DNA of 64,000 bases from the NCBI RefSeq assembly GCF_022489035.1, contig NZ_JAKVTV010000001.1, positions 1,240,001 through 1,304,000 of the forward strand, in the 5' to 3' direction. Position 1 is the first letter of the stretch. Every line of letters starts with the position of its first letter. A program made the translations under genes and the position numbers. The DNA is from Christiangramia lutea. GTDB lineage: Bacteria; Bacteroidota; Bacteroidia; Flavobacteriales; Flavobacteriaceae. The notes under the pieces were generated by a model. It saw only the letters and a list, made by a program, of their open reading frames with translations, was not told where the DNA came from and did not search any database. Positions 26,060 through 35,437 of this stretch are shown here, one piece after another.

Positions 26060-28126
26060 TTACCAGATTCTAACTCTTTCCTCTGGTTTTACATACATCG
26101 CGTCACCTTCCTCAATGGCGAAGGCATCATACCAGGCATCGATATTCTGAAGCGGCACATAAGCTCTGTACATTCCAGGAGAATGAGAATCGGTTTTGAT
26201 CCTGTTTCTCAATGCTTCATCGCGCATTTTGGTTCTCCAAACGGTCGCCCATGAAAGGAAGAAACGCTGCTCTGGAGTGAATCCATCGATCTCTCCCGGG
26301 TTTCCGTTTTCTTTCAGGTGTATCTGAAGTCCGTCGTAGGCAGCATTTACACCACCAAGATCACCAATGTTTTCACCTAGAGTGAACTTACCATTAATAT
26401 AAACGCTATCCATTACCTCGATGGCAGAGTATTGCTCAGCCAGATCGTTTCCTAGCTCTTCGAATTGCTCAAGATCCTTATCTGTCCACCAGTTGTTAAG
26501 GTTTCCTTCAGCATCAAAACGAGCACCGCTGTCATCGAATCCGTGTGAGATCTCATGACCAATTACAGCTCCAATTCCACCGTAATTTACAGCAGCATCA
26601 GCTTTGTAATCGTAGAAAGGTGGCTGAAGAATAGCCGCCGGGAAAACGATCTCGTTGTATCGAGAATTATAATATGCGTTCACGGTTTGTGGAGGCATGA
26701 ACCACTCTGTTTTGTCAACAGGTTGTCCAAGTTCAGCCATATTTTCTGCTACTCTCCACTTTTGTGCATTCAGCATATTTTGGAAATAAGAACCGCCTTC
26801 TTCAGGAGAAACTATTTCAAGATCACTGTAATCTTTCCATTCATCTGGATAACCGATCTTCACATTGAAGGTGCTTAGTTTTTCAAGTGCTTTTTTCTTG
26901 GTGTCCTCGCTCATCCAGCTAAGGTTATTAATACGGGATTCATAGGCCTTAAGGATGTTATCTACCATTTCTTTTGCAGTCTCCTTGGCCTGTGGTGGGA
27001 AATGCTCGGCAACATATAATTTACCCAGAGCCTCTCCAAGAATTCCATTAATACTACCTAGAGCTCTTTCGTTTCTAGGCCTTTGTTCCTTTGCTCCTCT
27101 TAGTGTTTTGCTATAGAATTCCCAGGATTCTTTTTCAAGCTCTGTAGTTAATGCTGATGCAGCATTATTGAAAAGATCCCATTTTAAATAGGTCTTCCAA
27201 TCTTCAACTGAATTTTCAGCTAATAGCTCTTGTAAAGCTTTCATGTATTTTGGCTGAGAAACTATAACGGTATCCAGGTCCTTTGCTCCAATCCCTTCGA
27301 AGTATGAATTCCACTGAAATGCCGGGGTCATCTTTTGGATTTCAGCAACGGTCATAGGATTATAGGTATTCCTGGCATCACGGCGCTCCACTTTATCAAG
27401 ACGTGGTTCTGCTAGTCTGGTTTCAAAAGTAAGGATGGTCTCAGCAGCATTGGCAGCTTTTTCTTCAGAGTAATCTATATACTGAAGCATATCTGTTATA
27501 TATGTCTTGTATTTTTCTCTGGTGTCTTTTGAATCTGAATCATCAAGCAGGTAATAATCTCTTTCTGGGAGACCTAAACCTGAAGGGCTTAAGTAAGCCG
27601 CATTCATATCTGAATTCTTACTGTCTGCAAATACATTAAATGAGAAAAATCCGGCGCTCCCGTATTCGCTCATTTCAACTAAGAAGTTCTGAAGGTCTTC
27701 TTTAGACTGAATTTTATCGATCTTTGCCAGGTATGGTTTTACAGGTTCTACACCCTGCTTATTTCTGGAAACGGTGTCCATAATACTTTTGTAAAGGTAT
27801 ACCGCCTTACCTTGATCTGAATTGCCATCAAGGCTATCGCTATTGGCAGTTTTTTCCAGAAGGGCCAGGGCGTCCTCGTCTGTTCTCTGGCGAAGTTCAT
27901 CGAAACTTCCCCATCTTGTACGGTCATCAGGGATCTCGGTGCTGTCCAGCCAGGCACCATTAACGTAACGGAAAAAATCTTCTTTTGCGGTTGTGGTGGT
28001 GTCCATGTAAGCAAGATTGATCCCATGGATTTCTTCTTTTTCTTCTACTTTCTTGTCGTCGTTACACGCGGTGAATAAACCGGCACCAACTGCAGACATT
28101 AGAAGAACTTTGTTTAATTTCTTCAT
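26060..28126 (-). CDS. M13-family (neprilysin/PepO-like) zinc endopeptidase, lipoprotein
   Basis: A 688-residue protein with a lipoprotein signal peptide (AGLFTAC). M13_N domain to about residue 460, then the catalytic domain with VIGHEISHGFDD (HExxH, about 520) and the third zinc ligand Glu in ENIGDLGG (about 587). NAYYNSRYNEIVFPAAILQPPFYD is the substrate-binding NAY/FY block. It ends RVRIW. The length is normal. It would degrade oligopeptides at the periplasmic or outer face. It has its own terminator and no operon partner. Confidence 0.95.
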   Translation of the reverse strand: MKKLNKVLLMSAVGAGLFTACNDDKKVEEKEEIHGINLAYMDTTTTAKEDFFRYVNGAWLDSTEIPDDRTRWGSFDELRQRTDEDALALLEKTANSDSLDGNSDQGKAVYLYKSIMDTVSRNKQGVEPVKPYLAKIDKIQSKEDLQNFLVEMSEYGSAGFFSFNVFADSKNSDMNAAYLSPSGLGLPERDYYLLDDSDSKDTREKYKTYITDMLQYIDYSEEKAANAAETILTFETRLAEPRLDKVERRDARNTYNPMTVAEIQKMTPAFQWNSYFEGIGAKDLDTVIVSQPKYMKALQELLAENSVEDWKTYLKWDLFNNAASALTTELEKESWEFYSKTLRGAKEQRPRNERALGSINGILGEALGKLYVAEHFPPQAKETAKEMVDNILKAYESRINNLSWMSEDTKKKALEKLSTFNVKIGYPDEWKDYSDLEIVSPEEGGSYFQNMLNAQKWRVAENMAELGQPVDKTEWFMPPQTVNAYYNSRYNEIVFPAAILQPPFYDYKADAAVNYGGIGAVIGHEISHGFDDSGARFDAEGNLNNWWTDKDLEQFEELGNDLAEQYSAIEVMDSVYINGKFTLGENIGDLGGVNAAYDGLQIHLKENGNPGEIDGFTPEQRFFLSWATVWRTKMRDEALRNRIKTDSHSPGMYRAYVPLQNIDAWYDAFAIEEGDAMYVKPEERVRIW

Positions 28127-28292
28127 TCTTTAATTAGGGTTAATAATATAGGAACGCTAAAGTAAAAAAACAGTCTTTATTTCAAAGGAATTTTTAAAGT
28201 TTTAGGTCGTAAAAAACTGTGGTTCAAATTCTGAGAAAACGGAATCAAAATCTGGAGGTTGAGAATTTAGAAAAAAAAAGAGGGCTTAAAAG

Positions 28293-28823
28293 TTAGTTCT
28301 TTTTGATTTCCTGGATAAGGTCTTCGTCGAACTGTTTCTTTATTTCGGTGATCTCATCCACATTGTCATTAGGAATGGTAATGGAAAGTACATAATGATC
28401 AATTTTCCATTTACCATCCTCTTTCATCAAAACACCCGAACCACGACAAATACCCATATGTGTATCCAGCAATTCATCAAACCAGGCTACTCCCAGATTT
28501 TCATGTATATACGTATTCCTCTCTAAGGTTGAGAAGCTCCATGCTTTTCCTGAATCGAAGTATGGTTTGGAGAATTTTTTGAATTCTGGCAGGCTCCAGT
28601 TTTCGGTAGCATCGGTACCAATAAAGACTGCATCCTTGGTCATCAACTGAAAATAATCATCAAAATCGGCTCTCGCGGCAGCTTTGTGCCATTTTCCAAT
28701 GGTTTTATTAACCTGTTTTTTTACCGCCTTTATATTTTTCTCTGAATTCTTTACCTGAGCTTGCAAATTATAAATGGAGCATGAACCAATTAAGATAGCT
28801 GTTAATAGTATTAATTTCTTCAT
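28293..28823 (-). CDS. SnoaL/NTF2-like secreted protein
   Basis: A 176-residue protein with a signal peptide (LLTAILIGSCSIYNLQAQ). The NTF2-like cone fold is indicated by WHKAAARADFDDYFQLMTKDAVFIGTD, WSFSTLERNTYI and GRWKID-like GVLMKEDGKWKIDHYVLSI. A Cys in GSCS could also be a lipobox. Bacteroidota carry many such DUF4440/SnoaL-like proteins; catalytic residues are not obvious. It lies 45 bp downstream of the 185-residue lipoprotein gene. Confidence 0.8.
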   Translation of the reverse strand: MKKLILLTAILIGSCSIYNLQAQVKNSEKNIKAVKKQVNKTIGKWHKAAARADFDDYFQLMTKDAVFIGTDATENWSLPEFKKFSKPYFDSGKAWSFSTLERNTYIHENLGVAWFDELLDTHMGICRGSGVLMKEDGKWKIDHYVLSITIPNDNVDEITEIKKQFDEDLIQEIKKN

Positions 28824-28868
28824 CGGAATAATTTGTATTAAGTTAAGGTTTTTAGATGTTGATTTAAA

Positions 28869-29426
28869 TCAATCAGAAATGCTATCCTGCTTTTGTTCAT
28901 TTTCCAGCTCCTCGAACTGTTCCAGTTCTTCCTCAAAATCTTCCAGAGATTTAAGGAAAATCTCATTCATTTGTAGTTTCAGATTATTGAATTCAAGGTG
29001 AAGTTCCTGGCTGGTTTTAGCGATATCCTCAGCGTCCGGATCCTGTCTCCCGGAATATTGCTTTAGTAACTGAGCTTTGGTGTTTACTACGTTTAACCGG
29101 GCTTCCACAGCAGTAGATTTCAGACTGTCTGGAACAGAATTCTTTAAGGATTCCATGATCTGGGCAATGGAACCTGCATTGTTCTTTATTTCATTAACGG
29201 TTGCGTTCTCCAGGTTCTTAATTTCGTTTTGAGCGGTAATATATTCGATCCATTTCAGGGCATATTCCCTGGCCTCAGGCTCAAGGATATAATCTGGGTT
29301 TTCAAAATCAAGTTGTTTTTGAAAAGCGGTAGTGTCGATTTTGTTTTCGGCCATATTATCTGCATCCTTGTCGGTTTTACAGGAAATGAGGATAAAAACA
29401 GCGATTAAGAAGATAAATTTATTCAT
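28869..29426 (-). CDS. Coiled-coil lipoprotein, hypothetical
   Basis: A 185-residue protein with lipoprotein signal (FILISC) and an almost fully helical, acidic mature part ending in a Glu-rich coiled coil (SLEDFEEELEQFEELENEQ). No family recognised. Upstream of, and probably co-transcribed with, the SnoaL-like gene. Confidence 0.7.
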   Translation of the reverse strand: MNKFIFLIAVFILISCKTDKDADNMAENKIDTTAFQKQLDFENPDYILEPEAREYALKWIEYITAQNEIKNLENATVNEIKNNAGSIAQIMESLKNSVPDSLKSTAVEARLNVVNTKAQLLKQYSGRQDPDAEDIAKTSQELHLEFNNLKLQMNEIFLKSLEDFEEELEQFEELENEQKQDSISD

Positions 29427-29528
29427 GTGGATATCCGGTCTTCTACAAAGTTATTCATTATTTACAGATCTTAAGAAAATAAAATTCATTGAAGATTTTA
29501 TAACAGAATGACCTAAGAAAATCTCAAG

Positions 29529-29562
29529 ATTGCGATTTCCTCTCTATAATTAAATATATTTG
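29529..29562 (+). promoter_or_regulatory. Candidate promoter of the SDR threonine dehydrogenase gene
   Basis: ATTG (29529-29532), 22 bp, then TATATTTG (29555-29562), a full match to the TAnnTTTG -7 box. The ATG follows 15 bp later, so the 5' UTR is very short. Confidence 0.5.
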
Positions 29563-29577
29563 CAAAAAATTTAATCT

Positions 29578-30537
29578 ATGGCCGGTAGAATATTGATAAT
29601 AGGTGCCTGTGGACAAATTGGTACTGAACTTACGCTGAAGTTAAGAGAGATTCATGGAGACCAGAACGTGGTAGCCAGTGACATCAGGGAAGGAGCAAAG
29701 GAATTAATGCAATCGGGTCCTTTTGAAATTTTGAATGCAACAGATGAGTCTCACCTTAAGGAGATCATTGAGAGATATGAGGTGAAAGAGGTTTATCTTA
29801 TGGCGGCTATGCTTAGTGCGACTGCAGAAAAGGCTCCTATGAAAGCCTGGGAACTGAATATGGATTCTTTATTTCATGTTCTGAACCTTGCCAAAGATGG
29901 TAAAATAGACAAGGTCTTCTGGCCATCTAGTATTGCTGTTTTCGGGCCTACCACACCAAAAGACAAGACTCCGCAAACAACCATCATGGAGCCAACAACG
30001 GTTTATGGTATTAGTAAACAAACCGGTGAGCGCTGGTGCGAATATTTCTATAATAAGTTCGGGGTGGATGTGCGTAGCATCAGGTATCCAGGAATTATAA
30101 GTTATAAAACGCTTCCTGGAGGAGGAACTACAGATTATGCCATAGAGATCTTTCATGAAGCTTTAAAAAATTCTGAATATACCAGTTTCTTAGATCATGA
30201 TGCGGCCCTGCCAATGATGTATATGGACGATGCCATTAAGGCCACCGTAGATATTATGGAAGCACCGGCTGAAAAGGTTAAAATAAGGTCTTCTTACAAC
30301 CTGGCGGCGATTAGTTTTACTCCTGAAATCCTTGCCGAAGAGATCAAAAAACATATCGATAATTTCAAGATAAATTATGAGCCAGATTTCAGACAGCAGA
30401 TTGCTGAATCATGGCCATCAAGTATAGATGATAGTTCGGCCCGTGAGGATTGGGGCTGGGACCCTGAATTCGACCTTGAAAAAATGGTGGAAACCATGCT
30501 TGAAGGAGTGGGGAATACATTAAAGGAAAATGCATAA
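29578..30537 (+). CDS. SDR-type L-threonine 3-dehydrogenase / NAD-dependent epimerase
   Basis: A 319-residue extended SDR. The NAD loop is GACGQIGTE, the SSIAVFGP strand supplies the active-site Ser, and YGISK has the catalytic Tyr-x-x-x-Lys. SIRYPGIISYKTLPGGGTTDYAIEIFHEA is the substrate-domain signature shared with the epimerase-like threonine dehydrogenases of psychrophilic flavobacteria, which oxidise L-Thr to 2-amino-3-ketobutyrate. The usual partner lyase (kbl) is not next to it. A strong terminator follows. Confidence 0.88.
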   Translation: MAGRILIIGACGQIGTELTLKLREIHGDQNVVASDIREGAKELMQSGPFEILNATDESHLKEIIERYEVKEVYLMAAMLSATAEKAPMKAWELNMDSLFHVLNLAKDGKIDKVFWPSSIAVFGPTTPKDKTPQTTIMEPTTVYGISKQTGERWCEYFYNKFGVDVRSIRYPGIISYKTLPGGGTTDYAIEIFHEALKNSEYTSFLDHDAALPMMYMDDAIKATVDIMEAPAEKVKIRSSYNLAAISFTPEILAEEIKKHIDNFKINYEPDFRQQIAESWPSSIDDSSAREDWGWDPEFDLEKMVETMLEGVGNTLKENA

Positions 30538-30563
30538 AAAAAGCCGCTTTAAAGCGGCTTTTT
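30536..30563 (+). terminator. Terminator between the dehydrogenase and cold-shock genes
   Basis: AAAAAAGCCGCTTT-AAAGCGGCTTTTT; symmetrical, so it can serve both convergent genes. Confidence 0.88.
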
Positions 30564-30585
30564 AATTTCTCTCAGAAAAAATATA

Positions 30586-30780
30586 TTATTCGATCACGCG
30601 TACTTCTGTAGCGTTCACTCCTTTTCTTCCTTCTGTCTCTTCGTACTCAACTCTATCACCTTCCTGGATAGTTTCACCGTTTAAACCAGTGATGTGTACG
30701 AAAATGTCTCTTTTGGTGTCGTCGTTGGTAATGAATCCATAACCTTTAGATTCATTGAAAAATTTTACTGTGCCTTGCAT
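30586..30780 (-). CDS. Cold-shock-domain RNA/DNA-binding protein
   Basis: A 64-residue single CSD: MQGTVKFFNESKGYGFITND contains RNP1 (KGYGFI), and DIFVHITGL contains RNP2. It binds single-stranded nucleic acids and acts as an RNA chaperone. A minus-strand -7 box TATGTTTG (30804-30811) lies 24 bp upstream. Confidence 0.95.
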   Translation of the reverse strand: MQGTVKFFNESKGYGFITNDDTKRDIFVHITGLNGETIQEGDRVEYEETEGRKGVNATEVRVIE

Positions 30781-30803
30781 AAAAAATAATAATTAATAAA
30801 GCA

Positions 30804-30811
30804 CAAACATA
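30804..30811 (-). promoter_or_regulatory. Candidate -7 box of the cold-shock gene
   Basis: Minus-strand TATGTTTG fits TAnnTTTG. A weak TTTC lies about 25 bp further upstream in the -33 position. Confidence 0.45.
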
Positions 30812-30874
30812 CTAGATAATATTTTAGAATCCTCTGAAAATCAGATTTTTTTGTGTTTTTTTTATGTTAACGCC

Positions 30875-31114
30875 CTAATCAATACCCTTCTCCCTCATCT
30901 TCTTTAGATTATCTTCAGAAAGGGTATAATCCTTTAATTTTTTACCTCTCCAACGTACGTAAAGAAAGATGGGCATTAGGATAAACGCACTTGCCAGAAC
31001 TGCGAGACCAATTATCCTGTCTCCGGTAAGGATCTGGTCATTAAGTCTGAAATAGAAACCAACACCAATTGCGATAAGGATGGCAATTCCTAATATTTTC
31101 ATAAAAAGCTTCAT
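30875..31114 (-). CDS. Small two-helix membrane protein
   Basis: A 79-residue protein with two predicted membrane helices (about 5-22 and 33-52) and a charged C-terminal tail (KDYTLSEDNLKKMREKGID). It starts 33 bp downstream of the ClC gene's stop on the same strand and is likely in the same transcript. No function assigned. Confidence 0.75.
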   Translation of the reverse strand: MKLFMKILGIAILIAIGVGFYFRLNDQILTGDRIIGLAVLASAFILMPIFLYVRWRGKKLKDYTLSEDNLKKMREKGID

Positions 31115-31147
31115 TTCTGTATTATTTTTTGAATTTCCGGTTTTCGA

Positions 31148-32938
31148 TCAAACCGTTACTTCTATTAATTTCTTGCGGTAGGCCGTAAGCATTTTCGATT
31201 TAGATATAAAACCTACATATTTTCCCTCCTTTACAACAGGTAGATTCCAGGCATTGCTTTCCTGGAATTTTTGCATGATGGCCTTCATTCGGTCTGTTTC
31301 AAGATCTATGATCTCTGGGGCCTGTTGCATGATATCCTGCACCTTAACTTCGTCATAGAGCTTCTCGTTGAACATGATTGGCCTGATGTCGTCCAGAAGT
31401 ATGATCCCCATGAAATTACGATTTTCGTCGATCACCGGAAAAATATTACGGGACGATTTTACCACTCCCTGATGGATCACATCTCCAAGATTCATATCGA
31501 TCTCGAGCGGAATAAAGTTCTTTTCGATCACTTGTGAGATATTCATAAGAGTGAGAACTGTTTGATCCTTATCATGCGTTAGTAAATCGCCTCTTTGTGC
31601 CAGTTCCATGGTATATACCGAATGTGGCTGAAATTTACTGGTGATCATGTAGGAGATCGCGGCAGTGATCATAAGCGGGATAAAAAGTTCGTATCCATGG
31701 GTGAGCTCTGCGATTAGGAAGATCGCAGTGAGTGGTGCATGAAGAACTCCCGCCATCAATCCTGCCATACCTACCAGGGTGAAATTACTTACTGAGATCT
31801 GGTTATCGAATAACCCCAGATTGTTTAAAAGCAACGCGAACCCGTGCCCCATGGCACTTCCCATAAACATCACAGGGGCAAAAATACCACCTATACCACC
31901 GGCGCTAAGAGTAAGGGAGGTTGCTATGATCTTAAATAATACCAGGCCGGTTAATAATATGATCACTACCCAGATGTTTTCCAGGTATGCGTTAAAAAGG
32001 TTTGTTCCGAGCGCTTCCAGATAATTTTCCTGGAGTAAATTATTCACTACACTGTAACCTTCCCCGTACAGTGGTGGGATGAAATAAATGATCAAACCCA
32101 AAAGAAGTCCTGAGGTTAGCAGCCTTAGAATTTTAGACTTGATCTGGAACATTAGTTTCATAAGCCTGAAATGAACTCTTGTAAAATAGATAGAGCAGCC
32201 GGCAGCTAGTGTTCCAAGTAATATATAATAGGGCACTTCAGAAATGGTAAACGCATCCTCAAGAGAAAAAGGCAGGATCATTTCACTTCCGTAAAAAAAA
32301 TAAGAAGTAAGTACTGCCGATACTGAAGCAATAAGAAGAGGAAGCAGAGAGGTTAATGTCAGGTCCAGGCTGAAGACTTCTATGGCAAAAATTATGGCTG
32401 CGATTGGTGCATTAAAGATCGAAGACATGGCTCCGGCAGCAGCACAACCTATTAAAAGTGTACGGGTGGTTTGATTTAGCAAAAATAGTCTGGATAAATT
32501 GGAGCCTATAGATGCACCTGTAGCCACGGTTGGTGCCTCTAAACCAACCGAGCCTCCGAAACCCACCGTTATAGGTGCCGTGATTAAGGAGGAATACATC
32601 TGGAATCGCTTCATGATACCCTTTTGTCTTGAAATAGCATAAAGCGTAGAAGGGATTCCCTGGCCTATTTTCCTCCGAATGATGAACTTAATTATAAGAT
32701 ATACAATTAGAAGGCCTATCACAGGAAATATAAAATAAAAGGCATTATGATAATTAATAAACGGATCGCCCTTTAAAAGTACCTGAATAAAATGTGTTGA
32801 GTTCTTAATGGTGACTGCGCATATCCCGGCAATGAAACCTATGATCGCACTTATGATCATAAGGAATTGACGATGCGAAAGATTCCTGGATTTCCAGTTC
32901 AGGAATTTATGCAACAAAGATTTACCAAATTTTGCCAC
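31148..32938 (-). CDS. ClC-family chloride channel/transporter with C-terminal CBS pair
   Basis: A 596-residue protein with the ClC membrane domain (about 20-440) and two CBS domains (about 455-590). The selectivity sequences are GQGIP (92-96; Gln replaces the usual Ser), GLEAP with the gating Glu134, and GGIGGIFAP near 345. The helix-I tyrosine motif THGYELFIP is present. At the internal proton-glutamate position, where H+-coupled exchangers have Glu, this protein has Val188 (FAIEVF), the residue found in true channels. Passive chloride conduction is therefore possible (inference). CBS domains suggest nucleotide control. Confidence 0.92.
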   Translation of the reverse strand: MAKFGKSLLHKFLNWKSRNLSHRQFLMIISAIIGFIAGICAVTIKNSTHFIQVLLKGDPFINYHNAFYFIFPVIGLLIVYLIIKFIIRRKIGQGIPSTLYAISRQKGIMKRFQMYSSLITAPITVGFGGSVGLEAPTVATGASIGSNLSRLFLLNQTTRTLLIGCAAAGAMSSIFNAPIAAIIFAIEVFSLDLTLTSLLPLLIASVSAVLTSYFFYGSEMILPFSLEDAFTISEVPYYILLGTLAAGCSIYFTRVHFRLMKLMFQIKSKILRLLTSGLLLGLIIYFIPPLYGEGYSVVNNLLQENYLEALGTNLFNAYLENIWVVIILLTGLVLFKIIATSLTLSAGGIGGIFAPVMFMGSAMGHGFALLLNNLGLFDNQISVSNFTLVGMAGLMAGVLHAPLTAIFLIAELTHGYELFIPLMITAAISYMITSKFQPHSVYTMELAQRGDLLTHDKDQTVLTLMNISQVIEKNFIPLEIDMNLGDVIHQGVVKSSRNIFPVIDENRNFMGIILLDDIRPIMFNEKLYDEVKVQDIMQQAPEIIDLETDRMKAIMQKFQESNAWNLPVVKEGKYVGFISKSKMLTAYRKKLIEVTV

Positions 32939-32963
32939 CTTTAGGGAATTAGCTTATGAATAT

Positions 32964-32988
32964 AAAAAATCCCGCAATACGCGGGATT
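32964..32988 (-). terminator. Terminator of aspS
   Basis: Minus strand AATCCCGC-GTATT-GCGGGATT followed by TTTTTA, 6 bp past the aspS stop. Confidence 0.85.
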
Positions 32989-32994
32989 AAATAT

Positions 32995-34743
32995 TTATAA
33001 TTTCAATTGAAGATGTAATTCGGCTAATTGCTTATTATCAAGTTTTGCCGGTGCATCGATCATTACATCACGCCCCGCATTATTTTTCGGGAAAGCGATA
33101 AAGTCTCTAATACTTTCCTGCCCACCTAAGATGGCTACCAATCTGTCAAATCCAAATGCAATTCCACCGTGTGGCGGAGCTCCATACTGGAAGGCATCCA
33201 TTAGGAATCCAAATTGCTCTTTAGCTTCTTCTGGAGAGAACCCAAGATATTTGAACATTTGAGATTGCGTCTCCTTGTCATGTATCCGGATAGAACCACC
33301 ACCAATTTCATTTCCGTTTAAAACAAGGTCATATGCATTCGCTCTAACTTTACCCGGTTCTGTTTCTAGTAAAGCAAAATCTTCTTTTTTAGGAGAGGTG
33401 AATGGATGATGCATCGCGTGGAACCTTTCGGTTTCTTCATCCCATTCCAGAAGAGGAAAGTCTACTACCCAAAGCGGAGCAAATTCATCAGCTTTTCTAA
33501 GACCAAGTTCGTTTCCTAAATGCATTCTCAAGGCGCTAAGCTGGGTCCTGGTTTTATCTGCATTACCCGCCATAACTAGGATTAGGTCACCTGGTTTTGC
33601 ACCAGAAGCTTCAGCCCAAGCTTTCAGATCTTCCTGTGAAAAGAATTTATCTACGGAAGATTTTAAACTGCCGTCTTCGTTATATTTTGCCCAAACCAGT
33701 CCGTTTGCACCAACTTGAGGCCTTTTCACCCATGAGATCAATTTGTCGATCTCTTTTCTGGTAAATGAAGCTGCTTCTGGAACCGCGATCCCAACAACTA
33801 GTTCCTGCTGATCGAATACTTTGAAACCTTTATTTTTAGCGAGCTCATCCATTTCAGCGAACTCCATTCCAAAACGGATATCTGGTTTGTCATTTCCGTA
33901 TTTTCTCATGGCGTCCTCATAGGTCATTCTAGGGAACTCCGCTACGTCAACACCTTTAATTTCCTTTAATAAATGCCTGGTTAAACCTTCAAAAATATTC
34001 AGGATATCTTCCTGCTCTACAAATGCCATCTCGCAGTCTATCTGGGTGAATTCCGGCTGGCGATCTGCCCTAAGGTCTTCATCTCTAAAACACTTAACGA
34101 TTTGGAAATACTTGTCCATTCCGCCTACCATCAATAGTTGTTTGAAGGTTTGGGGAGATTGAGGAAGGGCGTAAAACTGACCTTCGTTCATTCTACTTGG
34201 TACCACGAAGTCACGGGCACCTTCCGGAGTGGATTTAATCAGGTAAGGAGTTTCAACCTCGATGAAGCCTTCATTTGAAAGGTAATTTCTCACTTTCATG
34301 CCAACCTGGTGGCGGAACATTAATTTATTCTTCACCGGATTTCTTCTAATATCCAGGTAGCGATATTTCATTCTAAGATCTTCCCCACCATCTGTTTCAT
34401 CTTCAATAGTAAAAGGAGGAGTTTTAGAAGAATTCAGAATTTTGAAGTCTTCTACAAGAACTTCAATTTCTCCTGTGGCGATATTTAGATTTTTAGACTC
34501 TCTTTCTATAACAGAACCTTCAACCTGGATCACGAATTCCCGGGCCAGGCTACCTGCCTTATCCATAAGCTCTTTGGAAGATCTTTCTTCATCAAATATC
34601 AGCTGGGTAATTCCGTATCGATCTCGCAGATCTACCCAGATCATGAATCCTTTATTTCTAACTTTTTGAACCCATCCAGAGAGGGTTACTTTGTTTCCAA
34701 TTTGCTGAGCATTAAGTTCACCGCAGGTATGACTTCTGTACAT
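32995..34743 (-). CDS. aspS: Aspartyl-tRNA synthetase (bacterial type)
   Basis: A 582-residue class II synthetase. The N-terminal OB anticodon-binding domain ([26 protein letters not shown]) is followed by motif 2 ([18 protein letters not shown]), a GAD insertion domain (about 280-420) typical of bacterial AspRS, and motif 3 ([13 protein letters not shown]). Full length. A -7 box TACTTTTG (minus strand, 34770-34777) lies 27 bp upstream. Confidence 0.97.
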   Translation of the reverse strand: MYRSHTCGELNAQQIGNKVTLSGWVQKVRNKGFMIWVDLRDRYGITQLIFDEERSSKELMDKAGSLAREFVIQVEGSVIERESKNLNIATGEIEVLVEDFKILNSSKTPPFTIEDETDGGEDLRMKYRYLDIRRNPVKNKLMFRHQVGMKVRNYLSNEGFIEVETPYLIKSTPEGARDFVVPSRMNEGQFYALPQSPQTFKQLLMVGGMDKYFQIVKCFRDEDLRADRQPEFTQIDCEMAFVEQEDILNIFEGLTRHLLKEIKGVDVAEFPRMTYEDAMRKYGNDKPDIRFGMEFAEMDELAKNKGFKVFDQQELVVGIAVPEAASFTRKEIDKLISWVKRPQVGANGLVWAKYNEDGSLKSSVDKFFSQEDLKAWAEASGAKPGDLILVMAGNADKTRTQLSALRMHLGNELGLRKADEFAPLWVVDFPLLEWDEETERFHAMHHPFTSPKKEDFALLETEPGKVRANAYDLVLNGNEIGGGSIRIHDKETQSQMFKYLGFSPEEAKEQFGFLMDAFQYGAPPHGGIAFGFDRLVAILGGQESIRDFIAFPKNNAGRDVMIDAPAKLDNKQLAELHLQLKL

Positions 34744-34769
34744 TTTATCCTTTTAATTTAGAATGGGCA

Positions 34770-34777
34770 CAAAAGTA
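34770..34777 (-). promoter_or_regulatory. Candidate -7 box of aspS
   Basis: Minus-strand TACTTTTG fits TAnnTTTG; the -33 region is weak. Confidence 0.35.
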
Positions 34778-34913
34778 AGAAGTTAAACAGTTTTACTGAA
34801 CCTTTCCCACCTAAAAATTATTCGAGTAAACCTCTATGTTAACTCAGGTGAAGTTTGTAAGGTTCTGAAAGCAAGGATTTAAACCTTTCAATGTTAACTT
34901 AATGTTACGTAAA

Positions 34914-34945
34914 TATTGATTATCTGTAAACTTTGTGTATATTTG
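34914..34945 (+). promoter_or_regulatory. Candidate promoter of the MORN-like gene
   Basis: ATTG (34914-34917), 20 bp, TATATTTG (34938-34945); good Bacteroidota-type spacing. Confidence 0.5.
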
Positions 34946-34972
34946 TAATGTAAACGTTAATAAAAAGCACCT

Positions 34973-35338
34973 ATGAAGACTATAAAGAATATATTGATGG
35001 CGGCGATATTCGTGACTGGAAGCGTTGCTATGGCCCAAGATAAAGACCCTAAACCTGTTTTTGAAAAGCAGGGAGATTTAATCAAAGGAACGTTTTATTA
35101 TGAAGATGGAAGTGTTAAACAGGAAGGTACGTACAAGGACGGCAGACTCCACGGGGAGTGGGTTTCTTACGACCAAAATGGTGAAAAGACAGCCATCGCA
35201 AATTACGAGAATGGTAAGAAAAGCGGAAAATGGTTTTTCTGGTCTGAAGATAAACTTACTGAAGTGGACTATCAAAATAGCGTAATTGCTAGTGTAAATA
35301 GTTGGAAAAGCGAGAGTTCATTGGTTAGCAATCAATAG
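34973..35338 (+). CDS. Secreted MORN/YwqK-repeat protein
   Basis: A 121-residue protein with a signal peptide (IKNILMAAIFVTGSVAMAQ). It has about three MORN-like repeats of the form G-x-Y-K/E-D/N-G-x-x-x-G-x-W (EGTYKDGRLHGEWVSYDQNG; NYENGKKSGKWFFW). Such proteins are often labelled YwqK-family antitoxin, but no toxin is adjacent and the protein is secreted, so that label is not supported. Role unknown. Confidence 0.85.
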   Translation: MKTIKNILMAAIFVTGSVAMAQDKDPKPVFEKQGDLIKGTFYYEDGSVKQEGTYKDGRLHGEWVSYDQNGEKTAIANYENGKKSGKWFFWSEDKLTEVDYQNSVIASVNSWKSESSLVSNQ

Positions 35339-35361
35339 AAAAAAATAAATTTTATATTAAG

Positions 35362-35390
35362 AACCCCGGAGCATCGCTCCGGGGTTTTTT
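35362..35390 (+). terminator. Terminator after the MORN-like gene
   Basis: AACCCCGGAGC-ATC-GCTCCGGGGTT followed by TTTTT. Confidence 0.9.
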
Positions 35391-35437
35391 ATTTAGTTTA
35401 GTGAAAATTCCAAAATTATCCGAAAAATAAACCTTTT

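Noticed and set aside
34973-35338. Antitoxin of a toxin-antitoxin pair (common YwqK label)
   Set aside because: The protein has a signal peptide and MORN repeats and no toxin gene is adjacent.
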